Shown: positions 36,178-45,184 of the stretch, one piece after another
How positions within the stretch are numbered: position 1 is the first letter of the stretch
Layout of the letters: the number at the start of each line of letters is the position of its first letter
Source: Endozoicomonas sp965261315
GTDB taxonomy: Bacteria > Pseudomonadota > Gammaproteobacteria > Pseudomonadales > Endozoicomonadaceae
Assembly (NCBI GenBank): GCA_965261315.1
Contig: CBDHDM010000052.1
Location: 1-64,000 of the forward strand
DNA length: 64,000 nt
Reading direction: 5' to 3'
The notes under the pieces: model-generated
Databases searched by the model: none
What the model was told of the DNA's origin: nothing
The model's input: the letters and a program-made list of their open reading frames with translations, nothing else
Program-made: the position numbers and the translations under genes

Positions 36178-37246
36178 ATGCCCGTTTCAGGTACTAATAA
36201 CAATCGCACTCCTTTGGTGCCGATTCAGAATGAAAGCCAGAAGCCTGCTGGGAAACAAGATGGCAAAGGTGTTCTGCACGTCAAGGGTAATGGACTTCAG
36301 GTAAGAACTCCTGACAACTTTGAAATCAGTTCAAGGCCAAGAAAAAGAAAGCTGCAGAGCATGAGCGCAAGTCCTTCACCTGCAAAAAAATACATACCCG
36401 GAAATAAGCAGGATAAAGAGAATCTGGATCGTCAGGAATGAAAGTAATATCCCGGATATAAGCCTGTCAAATCTTGGTGATTCCTCAAGCGTTCAAGTTG
36501 AAGATGATCTGGTCATTAAAAACGCTGCGGGTAAAGTTTTAAAAGACTCTGTTGCTTTTTCTGATGGCACTTACTCATTTCATGGCGCCTCCGTAGAAAT
36601 GGAGCTGAGAGACGGTAAGATTGCCGGACAGCTAAAAAAAGAAACGTCTGAAAAAGACAGTGAATTTGGATCAAGAATCAGAGCTTATGTTGATCACCAT
36701 GTAGCTCATGGTCGGGATCTGAAGGAGCTTGCTATTACAGGCGATGCCAATGTGTGTCTGTTTGATGATGATCCGATTTCAGGAGTAAGAACATTGAAGC
36801 CCGGTGTGCAGGATATCCTCAATGAGCATCATCTGGCTCTGATTGTTCCCAGTGGGAATGTGACATGGGGAAGACCAATCTCTGATCAGCTTACATTCTT
36901 TCCCCTGACAACGCTTGAAGGCAACGATATTAATCCCTCAGAGTCAGGAAAAGCTGAATCAATCATTAATTATTTATCGACGGCTCGTGATCAATTCAGT
37001 CTTGATTTTAATGACCGTGTGATGACCGATCATGCCATTCTTACCGGACCAAACCATATCGTTGGCAATACTGCGGATTGTAAGGGGATTGGAACTGAAG
37101 GGAAAAGCCTGACTTATGATAAGGCTGGTGAGGTGTGGGGGGATGACAGGCCTTCTGAAGAACAGTATAAAGAAATAACCCAGAATACGGCCCAGGTTCT
37201 TGCTGACGTGTTCAATGAAGTGATTGTTAAAAAGAAAGGCTCATAA
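36178..37246 (+). pseudogene. Unknown gene with NLS-like motif, broken by a frameshift
   Basis: The first frame starts at ATG 36178 after AGGAAGA and encodes a Ser/Pro/Lys-rich segment with RPRKRKLQSM and SPAKKY, which resembles a nuclear localisation signal. It stops at 36441. The frame one base further on is open from before 36422 through DISLSNLGDSSSVQVEDDLV to the stop at 37246 and gives about 270 further residues, including LFDDDPISGVRTLKPGVQDIL. One inserted base near 36415-36440 would unite both into a protein of about 355 residues. I recognise no domain. It may be a young pseudogene or a sequence error. A small hairpin overlaps the stop codon. Confidence 0.6.
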
Positions 37247-37294
37247 TTGAGCCTTTCCGGTGTTTTGCTTTAATTTATCTCGCGAGTGATCTGC

Positions 37295-38389
37295 TTAGCA
37301 GATACGGTCAGCCTTGTAGTAGGACTCTCCGGTATCGATACCCGCATCAAACTCAGTCTGGCCGCTGCGGCTGGAGGTTCCCAGCTCTTCACGGGAAGCT
37401 GCAGTTTCTTTTGGTAACAGATGGTCTACAGCGGCTTTCTCTTCCAGCAGCTCTTGCTCAGTTTTCTTCATCATTGCCTGACCGTAGTCGTTAATGTGAA
37501 GGTTCTGAATGATCTGGTAGCTACCAAACTCACAAAGGACAGGGAAAGAGTAGTAAATACCTTTGGCAACACCGTAGCTGCCATCGGAGATAATGCCCAT
37601 GGAAACAACACGGCCATCACTGCCCAGAGCCCAGTCGTGCATGTGATCAAGGGCGGCTTGAGCGGCAGAGGCTGCGCTGGAGAGGCCACGCCATTCGATG
37701 ATTTCAGCGCCACGCTTCTGGATGCGAGGGGTATATTCATCCTTGTACCACTTCTCATCAATCATATCGATGGCAGCTTCATCACCAAGCACCTGAGCGT
37801 GGTGAAGGTCTGGGTACATGGTAGGAGAGTGGTTACCCCACACACAAACACCATCAATGTCTGAAGGGTTAACACCCAGCTTGTTGCCCAGAATACCCAG
37901 TGCCCGGTTGTGGTCCAGGCGGGTCATGGCACAGAACTGGGATGGTGCCAGGTTCGGAGCATTACGGGAAAGAATCAGGCAGTTAGTGTTCGCTGGGTTA
38001 CCGACAACCAGGGCTTTAACATCACGGTTAGCCACTTCGTTCAGTGCTTTACCCTGCTCGGCAAAGATAACCGCATTAGCTTCCAGCAGGTCAGCACGTT
38101 CCATGCCTTTAGAGCGTGGGCGAGCACCAACCAGCATGGCGTAATGAATACCACGGAAACCATCAAATGGGTTGTCGTGCAGACTGATGCCGTGAACCAG
38201 TGGGAAGGCGCAGTCTTCCAGTTCCATGGCAACGCCACGGAGTTTGTCCATAGCCTGTGGGATCTCAACCAGTTGCAGGATCACAGGCTGATCAGGCCCC
38301 AGCATTTCACCGGCAGCGATTTTGAACAGCAGAGAGTAGCTGATGTTGCCAGCTGCACCTGTGACCGCAATTCGTACGGGTTGTTTCAT
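37295..38389 (-). CDS. mdh: Malate dehydrogenase
   Basis: A 364-residue NAD-dependent enzyme of the TCA cycle that interconverts malate and oxaloacetate. The Rossmann start VRIAVTGAAGNISYSLLFKIAAGEMLG, substrate arginines in GARPRSKGMERADLL, VGNPANTNCLI, MTRLDHNRA and the catalytic His in VWGNHSPTMYPD mark the cytosolic-type MDH found in many proteobacteria. Family members are about 326-330 residues; here a tail of some 35 residues rich in Ser, Gly and Glu (from EELGTSSRSG) extends the C-terminus. It is a single gene. Confidence 0.95.
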   Translation of the reverse strand: MKQPVRIAVTGAAGNISYSLLFKIAAGEMLGPDQPVILQLVEIPQAMDKLRGVAMELEDCAFPLVHGISLHDNPFDGFRGIHYAMLVGARPRSKGMERADLLEANAVIFAEQGKALNEVANRDVKALVVGNPANTNCLILSRNAPNLAPSQFCAMTRLDHNRALGILGNKLGVNPSDIDGVCVWGNHSPTMYPDLHHAQVLGDEAAIDMIDEKWYKDEYTPRIQKRGAEIIEWRGLSSAASAAQAALDHMHDWALGSDGRVVSMGIISDGSYGVAKGIYYSFPVLCEFGSYQIIQNLHINDYGQAMMKKTEQELLEEKAAVDHLLPKETAASREELGTSSRSGQTEFDAGIDTGESYYKADRIC

Positions 38390-38632
38390 GGGGAACTGCT
38401 CCTTAGAGTTTTCAGGTTCGTTCTTAGATTAGGAATACGTCCAAATCGCCATGAGCCATTCTTTATGGAAACTTCTTGAACTAAAAAGTCGTAAAAGAGA
38501 CACCCGACCCACGGCATCCTTAATTGTAAGCCTGTGGATAATACAGCGTTCAGACGCACTGTTTATTTGATAAAGATCAGCCGCGCACAGATTACTGATA
38601 TCGTTTCGGTAAGTCCATATGTGAGGCGCTGA

Positions 38633-39268
38633 TTATTGTTGTTTTTTTATGCGAGACCAGAGGCTGAAGCTTACTTGGCCGGCGGTTTTGCTTTTTTCCA
38701 GCTGCCAGTTTTCTGGAACTGGTAGTGGTGTCAGTTCTTTTTCCACCTCAATATAGATACGACTGTTCTCATTCAGGTAGCCATTGCTTTCAAGCAGCTG
38801 GCAGGCTGGTTCCAGCAGGTTCATCCGAAAAGGTGGGTCCAGGAAAATCAGGTCAAAACCGGTTTCAGCCAGTTGGTTTAACCAGCTGAGGCTATCGGTC
38901 TCAATAACCTTTGCGTGCTCAGTTTTTAATAGTGCGAGGTTACTCTTCAACGTTCTTGCGGCAATCGGGCTTTTTTCCAGTAGAACCGCTGAGGAAGCGC
39001 CCCTGGAAAGCGCTTCCATTGAGAGTGCGCCGGTACCACTGAATACATCCAGAACTTTGGCTCCTGGGGTAATCATTGCCAGCCAGTTAAATACCGTTTC
39101 TCGAACACGGTCCGATGTCGGGCGCAAACCCGGAACATTGGCAACGGGCAGCTTCCGGCTACGCCACTCTCCCGCAATAATCCGCAGCTGACCACCGCCG
39201 GTATGTAGTGAACCGGTTTGGGATCGGGGTTCTGAGAGCTTTGGGTTTTTTGATTTGCGGGGCATCAA
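38633..39268 (-). CDS. rsmD: 16S rRNA (guanine966-N2)-methyltransferase RsmD
   Basis: A 211-residue AdoMet-dependent enzyme that methylates G966 of 16S rRNA during 30S assembly. Blocks seen are LRIIAGEWRSRKL, LRPTSDRVRETVFNWL, VLDVFSGTGALSMEALSRGA (AdoMet-binding) and FDLIFLDPPF (catalytic DPPF near residue 148). In relatives rsmD lies next to and divergent from ftsY; here the two are 3.8 kb apart, with a transporter and an IS between them. Confidence 0.95.
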   Translation of the reverse strand: MMPRKSKNPKLSEPRSQTGSLHTGGGQLRIIAGEWRSRKLPVANVPGLRPTSDRVRETVFNWLAMITPGAKVLDVFSGTGALSMEALSRGASSAVLLEKSPIAARTLKSNLALLKTEHAKVIETDSLSWLNQLAETGFDLIFLDPPFRMNLLEPACQLLESNGYLNENSRIYIEVEKELTPLPVPENWQLEKSKTAGQVSFSLWSRIKKQQ

Positions 39269-39477
39269 CAGGCACCAGTTGAGTCGAGAAAAATTGGGTC
39301 GTAAGGATACTCTTTTCGCCCTGTCAGGTCATGAAATAACAGACTTATTAAATCGTTGGAAAGTTGGGATGACATACGCACCAGTCATTATTGTTTAATG
39401 GTGCAAAACTGCATAGGCTAAGCCTTCATATCATCACGATGATTACACTATGAGGCCAATGGTCAGAACACGAACTT

Positions 39478-39507
39478 AAGCCACAGCATCTTCTGGTGCT
39501 GTGGCTT
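39478..39507. other. Perfect 11-bp hairpin between rsmD and the MFS gene
   Basis: AAGCCACAGCA (39478-39488) pairs with TGCTGTGGCTT (39497-39507) over an 8-nt loop. It lacks a T run and lies between two divergent genes, so its function is open. The rest of the 304-bp gap shows nothing else. Confidence 0.5.
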
Positions 39508-39572
39508 GTCAGAAATCCCCTTCCGGCATGCCGCAGAAACGTATTATTCGCTTCTGACGGAGTTCTACTGTT

Positions 39573-40778
39573 TTGTTTCATATAGCATCGTCCAATAAAA
39601 CCTGGAATTATCCTCTTGCGCGTACCTTGTTGCTAATGGTCCCTTTTGACCTGCTGGCTTCACTGGGTATGGATATTTACCTGCCTGCTTTGCCAGGTAT
39701 GGGGGAGTATTTTTCAGCATCGCCGTTTATGGTTCAGTTAACACTCTCGCTTTATATGCTGATGCTGGGGTGTGGACAGCTGATCTTTGGTCCATTATCT
39801 GATCGTTATGGACGGAGGCCTGTGCTCCTCTTTGGTTGTCTGCTTTTTGTCATATGCTCTATTGGTTTAACCATGACGGGGTCTATTGAGCTTTTTATCT
39901 TTTTCCGGCTCTGTCAGGCGGCTGGTGGCTCAGCAGCCCTTGTGGCGACTTTTGCAACAGTCAGGGATGTTTATGGCCATAAGCCTGAGTCAGCCACGTT
40001 ATATGCGTTGTTAGGTGGTATGCTGGCTTTTGTGCTCGCTCTGGGCCCCATTGTCGGATCGTTTCTGATTGGTTGGTTTGGTTGGGAGTCAGTGTTCTGG
40101 GGGCTGGCTGTGGCTGGATCGGTTGCTGGTGTGCATGCGCTGTTCAGCTGGCCAGAAACCCATTGTTCAGTAGGCGGGGGAAGTATCAAACATGCATTTG
40201 GCCGGGTCATAACCTCTTCTGATTTTCTCCTGTATACCTCTGGTTTTACCGTGGCTATGGGATCATTTTTTGTCTACTTCTCCATTGCTCCCGGTATTTT
40301 GATTGGCAAGCTAGGGTATTCATCTCTGATATTCAGTCTGCTGTTTGCAATGGCTGCTGTTGCCATGATTATTGTCAGCCGATTTGCCGGCTCCATAGCT
40401 CGTAAGCTTGGGATCTCTGGCACATTGAAGCTGGGAATGGCGGTGATTCTTGCCGGTGCTTTGCTGATGCTTTTAGGAAGCATTCTGCAACTACCAGAGG
40501 CCCCGGTCTTACTGTTGCCCATGATGGTGATTGCCGTGGGGATCAGTATTACCTGTTCTGTGTGTGCAACCGGGGCTCTGGCAGAATTCAAGGATATTGC
40601 TGGCACAGGTGTGGCCTTGTATTACTGCCTTGAAGCCGTGCTGGTCTGTTTACTCGGCACCGCAGTGGTGGTGCTGTTTCCGGTGGGAAGCCTCTGGCCA
40701 TTGATTGCTTTTTCTGGCATTGGTTCTCTTGTTGTAATGACCTTCGCTGTTCTGGCAAATAATACGCAAAGCGGGTAA
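39573..40778 (+). CDS. MFS drug efflux transporter, Bcr/CflA family
   Basis: A 401-residue inner-membrane protein with 12 hydrophobic segments. The opening FDLLASLGMDIYLPALP, the loop motif FGPLSDRYGRRPVLLFG near residue 76 and LFIFFRLCQAAGGSAALVATFATVRDVY are the Bcr/CflA signature of proton-driven efflux pumps for bicyclomycin- or chloramphenicol-like drugs or for metabolites. The start is a TTG at 39573 with GGAG upstream; the next ATG would remove part of the first helix. The cargo is unknown. Confidence 0.9.
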   Translation: MFHIASSNKTWNYPLARTLLLMVPFDLLASLGMDIYLPALPGMGEYFSASPFMVQLTLSLYMLMLGCGQLIFGPLSDRYGRRPVLLFGCLLFVICSIGLTMTGSIELFIFFRLCQAAGGSAALVATFATVRDVYGHKPESATLYALLGGMLAFVLALGPIVGSFLIGWFGWESVFWGLAVAGSVAGVHALFSWPETHCSVGGGSIKHAFGRVITSSDFLLYTSGFTVAMGSFFVYFSIAPGILIGKLGYSSLIFSLLFAMAAVAMIIVSRFAGSIARKLGISGTLKLGMAVILAGALLMLLGSILQLPEAPVLLLPMMVIAVGISITCSVCATGALAEFKDIAGTGVALYYCLEAVLVCLLGTAVVVLFPVGSLWPLIAFSGIGSLVVMTFAVLANNTQSG

Positions 40779-40829
40779 TCCTGATCTGTTAGTCATGAGT
40801 TCTCATTAGGCTCTGTCATATTGGGCTTA

Positions 40830-41010
40830 TGAGGGATGCTGGCAGACATATGGTTACCTTGTTGACCAGTGGTCTGGTGTCTATAGCTATTAGGGTTTGG
40901 CGAATAATCGCCAAGCCTCCGGTTGTCAAAAATCACTCTCTTTTATCTTGGACTGGCTTATGACAGCTTGCTTGAGTTTTGGATCAAAGTTGATGTCATG
41001 GTGATGTTAA
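40830..41010 (-). pseudogene. Degraded copy of the small membrane protein gene at 42.6 kb
   Basis: Scattered matches to 42.66-42.89 kb in the same orientation, for example ACCTCCGGTTG-type sequence at both sites and a TGGLAII frame here against TGGLALIF there, indicate a decayed duplicate. It has no open frame. The GGTTTGGCGA/TCGCCAAGCC hairpin at 40894-40914 lies inside it. The remainder of the gap to 41390 is AT-rich and empty. Confidence 0.35.
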
Positions 41011-41390
41011 TAAAGCGAAACAGCTCTCAAAGAGAATTAGCCTTAACCTGGCTAATGGTCAATTTATTGTTAAATAAATACGCTAAGAGTAAATAAAACA
41101 GCTGGTTGCAATGAAAAGAGTCACTGTGTGAATCAAAATAAAACTGACTTTATCTTGTCACAATATGGTTGTTGCCAGATGTAACTATATTGTTAAGTAA
41201 TAACTGATGGATATTTAGCCGGATCGGATGGTTTTAAATTTTAAACCATAAACAGGGATGTTAATTATAAAAACTAATGCGCATGTTTTTATTTAAAAGT
41301 TCATACACTCCCTCCTTTTACGAAAATTGGCCTTCATTCTCCAGCTCATCATTCGGTAAAAAATAACTATAAGCCTGAGGGAACATTATT

Positions 41391-41537
41391 ATGAGTGATG
41401 GCAGAATAGGTGGCCATATTCCATTATCACCCGTTACTCAAGAACCACCAGTTGATCAAGCCGAGCAACAAGCTGTAAAAGATGGAAGAGTCATTACAGA
41501 AGTTGATGCATTACCTTACTCTAAGAAATTGTCCTGA
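41391..41537 (+). CDS. Short ORF cut by the ISAzo13-type element
   Basis: A 48-codon frame after a good GAGG site starts with SDGRIGGHIPLSPVTQEPP and runs into the left inverted repeat of the element at 41528, where it meets a stop. It is probably the beginning of a longer gene; the missing part is not found after the right end at 42430. Function unknown. The proline-rich start resembles the starts of the putative host-directed proteins nearby. Confidence 0.45.
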   Translation: MSDGRIGGHIPLSPVTQEPPVDQAEQQAVKDGRVITEVDALPYSKKLS

Positions 41538-42430
41538 AATAACATGGCCATTTCACTCAAGTGCTGGCACTGCCGTGTAATTAAATTTGGGTAAAATGTT
41601 GTCGAATTTGATACGCATCCTCACTTAAACTCCTCTGCATATTTGCGACCTTTTTCAAACACCTGATCGACTATTTTAACGACCACCTTCAAACCGGTTG
41701 TCGTTTCGGTCTTCTCGATATAATGCTTTGCAGTCTCAATGCATTCCAGCGGCACCCCGCTACAGGCTCTTGTCACATGAGGGAATACCCGGTGCTCAAT
41801 TGGATTGAACTTTGAGCAATAAGGGGGATAGTGTGCAATACGAATTTTTAACCCCAACCGGTTGGAGAGTGCTTCCAAATCTTCTTTAAACAGGTAGGAC
41901 GATGAACTATTACTACCGCCACCATCACACACAACCAATACCTCATCTTCACCTGCATAGTCTTGCTGTCCATGCTCAAGCCACCAGAGAGCCAGACACT
42001 CGCATGAAAATTCAGATGTATCTTTACTGGTATTTAAATTGAGCATCGCGATGGTCGTGTAGAATGCGGAGCACGTTATCAACCAAAGTTGGACATACCA
42101 CCGTTAGTCTTCTTCTTCCCCCTTCTTACGAATCCGATTCGTAGTGAGCTGTTCTTCAGAATTAAGTTCAGTTATTCCATGAACGACAGTCTCCCGATGG
42201 CAGCCCAATAATTGAGATATGTACTGGATACCTCCATGACCCAACTTCACTGCTTCAATAGCAGCGTACCTTCTCCGATCTCGCTCATTGAGTGAACAGA
42301 AAAAATCCATCATCTGAGCTTCAACTACTTCTGAATAATTACCCATAACCGCTCGCACAGGAAAGAATCTCAAGGAAGATATTTATGGCTCTTTACTATA
42401 GGCGAAATGTAGGAATTATTTCAGGACAAT
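41528..42430 (-). mobile_element. ISAzo13-type deletion derivative
   Basis: Bounded by a perfect 15-bp inverted repeat (ATTGTCCTGAAATAA at 41528-41542, TTATTTCAGGACAAT at 42416-42430). At 903 bp it is much shorter than a complete element. The transposase within lacks its middle, so mobility would need an enzyme from another copy. Confidence 0.8.
41621..42373 (-). pseudogene. ISAzo13-family transposase, middle deleted
   Basis: The N-terminal piece (42104-42373) reads LNERDRRRYAAIEAVKLGHGG followed by ISQLLGCHRETV, the helix-turn-helix start of ISAzo13 transposases. The C-terminal piece (41621-42082) has LVVCDGGGSNSSSSYLFKEDL and AHYPPYCSKFNPIEHRVFPHV with two catalytic-site blocks. The joint removes the first catalytic region and changes frame. 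Confidence 0.85.
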
Positions 42431-42648
42431 TCCTTAGTAATCATGGTTGCTGACAGTAGCTACTGATAAAAACGGCTTATTCCCCTCAATGACTGTATCC
42501 GGCAGGAAAGTAAATTGTCTGTTATTTTGTCAGATCGATGGCTGGAGCTTACAAATTTGTATTGATCCTTTTTTCTGATTGCAGCCCATTGCTGTAATCG
42601 GTGATGCTGTTCTGACAAACGATACACGGAGCATGTAGGTTGGGTCTG

Positions 42649-42933
42649 CTAGTCTGACCTCACATGAGATACCGTTTCATTGACTGATTGGGGGGTACTA
42701 AACGGAGCTGACTCACCTTCAGTGATTGCGGCCTGATGTGTGAAGGTCGCCGGGTCTGGCGAAATAAAATAGACCAGAAAAATAAGTGCCAGACCTCCGG
42801 TTGCCCAGAGCAGCAATCTTTTATTGTGGATTGGTTCATTCGGGTTCATGAGAGTTGGACTATTTTCCCAGATAAAGTTCATTTCGTGACAGCCTGAATT
42901 AAGATAGGATAAGCGATTATTCATAGCCTGCAT
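42649..42933 (-). CDS. Small single-pass membrane protein, unknown
   Basis: A 94-residue frame with one hydrophobic segment (LLLWATGGLALIFLVYFI near residues 39-56) flanked by basic residues on the N-terminal side, so the N-terminus should be cytoplasmic. The rest is polar. No family is recognised. Starts at 42882 or 42849 are possible, since no clear ribosome binding site decides. A decayed copy lies at 40.8-41.0 kb, which supports this being a real gene. Confidence 0.45.
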   Translation of the reverse strand: MQAMNNRLSYLNSGCHEMNFIWENSPTLMNPNEPIHNKRLLLWATGGLALIFLVYFISPDPATFTHQAAITEGESAPFSTPQSVNETVSHVRSD

Positions 42934-43048
42934 GATTGATTGTTATTGCTTTTAATTCGCTTTTACGGAGACTGTTCCGGACTGGCTTCAGGTATGTGGC
43001 GATCATCACACTCATCAGGCTCTCCCATCAAGGTTATTGAAGTAGTCT

Positions 43049-44377
43049 ATGTTCGGTTCGCGCAAAGACGATGAGAAAAAAGCCAAACGCAGTTTTTGGC
43101 CCTGGGGTCGACGTACCCAAAATGAAGTTTCTGAAGAACAGGCAGAGCAGAAGAATGACCCTGCTGTAGACGACGTTGTGCCCACCATAGATGCAGCGCC
43201 GGAAGTTGCTTCTGAAACACCCCCTGAACCCTCTGCTGATACTCACGTTCCCGATGCTGTGCCTGGGGTTATTCAGAGTGTTGAAGGTACAGCTGTTCAT
43301 CACGAGACTCGGGATGAAGCTTTCCATCAAGCTCACGAGGCTTCTCATCAAGAAAGCACAGTGTTTTCAACCACCGAAACGGCTCAACCCGTTGAGGCAG
43401 AAATACAACCTGAAGAACGTCCGGTTGAGGTAGAGAACAAGCCTGAACCCAAAGGGGGCTTCTTTGCCCGGATGCGTCAGGGGTTGAGCAAAACCCGTAA
43501 TGTTCTGGTCGAAGGTGTTGCAGAACTGTTTATCGGTAAAAAGGAGATTGATGATGATCTCCTGGATGAGCTGGAAACCCAGCTGCTGGTTGCGGATGTT
43601 GGTGTTGAAGCAACCACGGAAATTATTGAAAAGCTTACTCAGAAAGTTAAGTACAAAGAGCTGGATGATGCGGATGCCCTGATGGCTGCACTGCAGTCAG
43701 AGTTGGCAGGGATTTTGGAGCCCGCTGATCAGCCATTGGTGATCCCGAAGCAGGATACGCCATTTGTCATTCTGGTCGTGGGTGTCAATGGTGTGGGTAA
43801 AACGACCACCATTGGTAAGCTGGCTCGCAAGCTCCAGTCAGACGGTCTCAAGGTGATGCTGGCTGCCGGTGATACCTTCCGGGCTGCCGCCGTTGAGCAA
43901 TTGCAGGTCTGGGGTGAGCGGAATGAGATTCCAGTCATTGCCCAGCATACGGGTGCAGACAGTGCCTCGGTTATTTTTGATGCTTTTGAGGCCGCCAGAG
44001 CGCGTAATGTTGATGTGTTAATCGCTGATACTGCAGGTCGCCTCCATAATAAGGATCATTTGATGGAGGAACTGAAAAAAGTGAAGAGGGTGCTGGGTAA
44101 ACTGGACCCTAATGCTCCTCACGAAGTATTGCTGGTACTGGATGCAGGTACCGGTCAGAACGCCCTGAGCCAGGCTCGTCTGTTCCATGAAACGGTGCAG
44201 TTAACTGGTATGGCGCTGACCAAGCTGGATGGGACGGCAAAAGGGGGGGTTATTTTCGCGCTGTCCAAGCAGATGAGATTGCCCATTCGCTTCTTGGGTG
44301 TGGGTGAACAGATTGATGACCTGAGACCATTCTCGGCTAATGAGTTTGTCAAAGCTCTATTTTCCCGGGAAGGTTGA
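43049..44377 (+). CDS. ftsY: Signal recognition particle receptor FtsY
   Basis: A 442-residue GTPase that docks SRP-ribosome complexes at the membrane for cotranslational insertion. An acidic, Glu/Pro/His-rich A domain (residues 1-130) precedes the N domain (FFARMRQGLSKTRNVL, a four-helix bundle) and the G domain with GVNGVGKTTTIGKLA near 246, DTAGRLHNKDHLMEEL near 327 and TKLDGTAKGG near 390. It opens the ftsY-ftsE-ftsX-rpoH order that is conserved in gammaproteobacteria. Confidence 0.96.
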   Translation: MFGSRKDDEKKAKRSFWPWGRRTQNEVSEEQAEQKNDPAVDDVVPTIDAAPEVASETPPEPSADTHVPDAVPGVIQSVEGTAVHHETRDEAFHQAHEASHQESTVFSTTETAQPVEAEIQPEERPVEVENKPEPKGGFFARMRQGLSKTRNVLVEGVAELFIGKKEIDDDLLDELETQLLVADVGVEATTEIIEKLTQKVKYKELDDADALMAALQSELAGILEPADQPLVIPKQDTPFVILVVGVNGVGKTTTIGKLARKLQSDGLKVMLAAGDTFRAAAVEQLQVWGERNEIPVIAQHTGADSASVIFDAFEAARARNVDVLIADTAGRLHNKDHLMEELKKVKRVLGKLDPNAPHEVLLVLDAGTGQNALSQARLFHETVQLTGMALTKLDGTAKGGVIFALSKQMRLPIRFLGVGEQIDDLRPFSANEFVKALFSREG

Positions 44378-44515
44378 GGTAAATGGCGGTGGGCGGCAGC
44401 TATCGCTCACTGGTGGGTTGCTTGATCAGCTAACGGTGACATTGAGTATTTAGCCTTAATTAAAATCCGGGCTAGTAAAGAACACCCGAGAAAAGGATAG
44501 AGTAAGGACAGCTGG

Positions 44516-45184
44516 ATGATTCGCTTTGACGGTGTCAGTAAGCGTTACCCGGGAGGGCATGTTGGCCTTGAGCAGGTCGGTTTTCACCTGAACCGGGGCG
44601 AGATTGCGTTTCTTACCGGTCATTCTGGTGCAGGAAAAAGCACACTGATGAAACTGATTATGCTTCTTGAACGCGCCAGTGCAGGTCAGATCTGGGTAGG
44701 AGGTCATAACCTGCGCACTCTCAGGAACAGCCGGATTCCCTATCTGCGTCGAAACATAGGTGTTGTTTTTCAGGATCACCAACTGCTTTTTGATCGCACC
44801 GTCTTTGATAATGTCGCTTTACCACTTCTGATTGCCGGCTATTCTCCGAGTGATTGTGCTGGCCGGGTCCGTGCTGCACTGGATATGGTCGGCTTATTAA
44901 GCAAGGAGAAGCTCTTTCCTGTTGCGCTTTCCGGTGGTGAACAACAGCGGGTTGGGTTGGCCAGGGCAGTGGTGAATCGCCCGGCACTGATTCTTGCAGA
45001 TGAACCTACCGGAAACCTTGATCCACACCTGTCCGCCGAAATCATGAAACTGTTTGAAAATTTTAATCAGGTTGGGGTGACTGTGCTGATTGCCAGTCAT
45101 GATCTGGCGCTGGTAGCTCGAATGCGACATCGTATACTGACCCTGGATCATGGCAGGCTGGTTGCAGACCAGGAGGTTCAGTGA
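44516..45184 (+). CDS. ftsE: Cell division ATP-binding protein FtsE
   Basis: A 222-residue ATPase that, with FtsX, links the divisome to activation of peptidoglycan amidases through EnvC-type partners. GHSGAGKSTLMKLI near residue 35, LSGGEQQRVGLARAVV near 138, LADEPTGNLDP near 160 and the H-loop IASHDLAL are intact. It starts after AAGGA and overlaps ftsX by 4 bp. Confidence 0.95.
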   Translation: MIRFDGVSKRYPGGHVGLEQVGFHLNRGEIAFLTGHSGAGKSTLMKLIMLLERASAGQIWVGGHNLRTLRNSRIPYLRRNIGVVFQDHQLLFDRTVFDNVALPLLIAGYSPSDCAGRVRAALDMVGLLSKEKLFPVALSGGEQQRVGLARAVVNRPALILADEPTGNLDPHLSAEIMKLFENFNQVGVTVLIASHDLALVARMRHRILTLDHGRLVADQEVQ

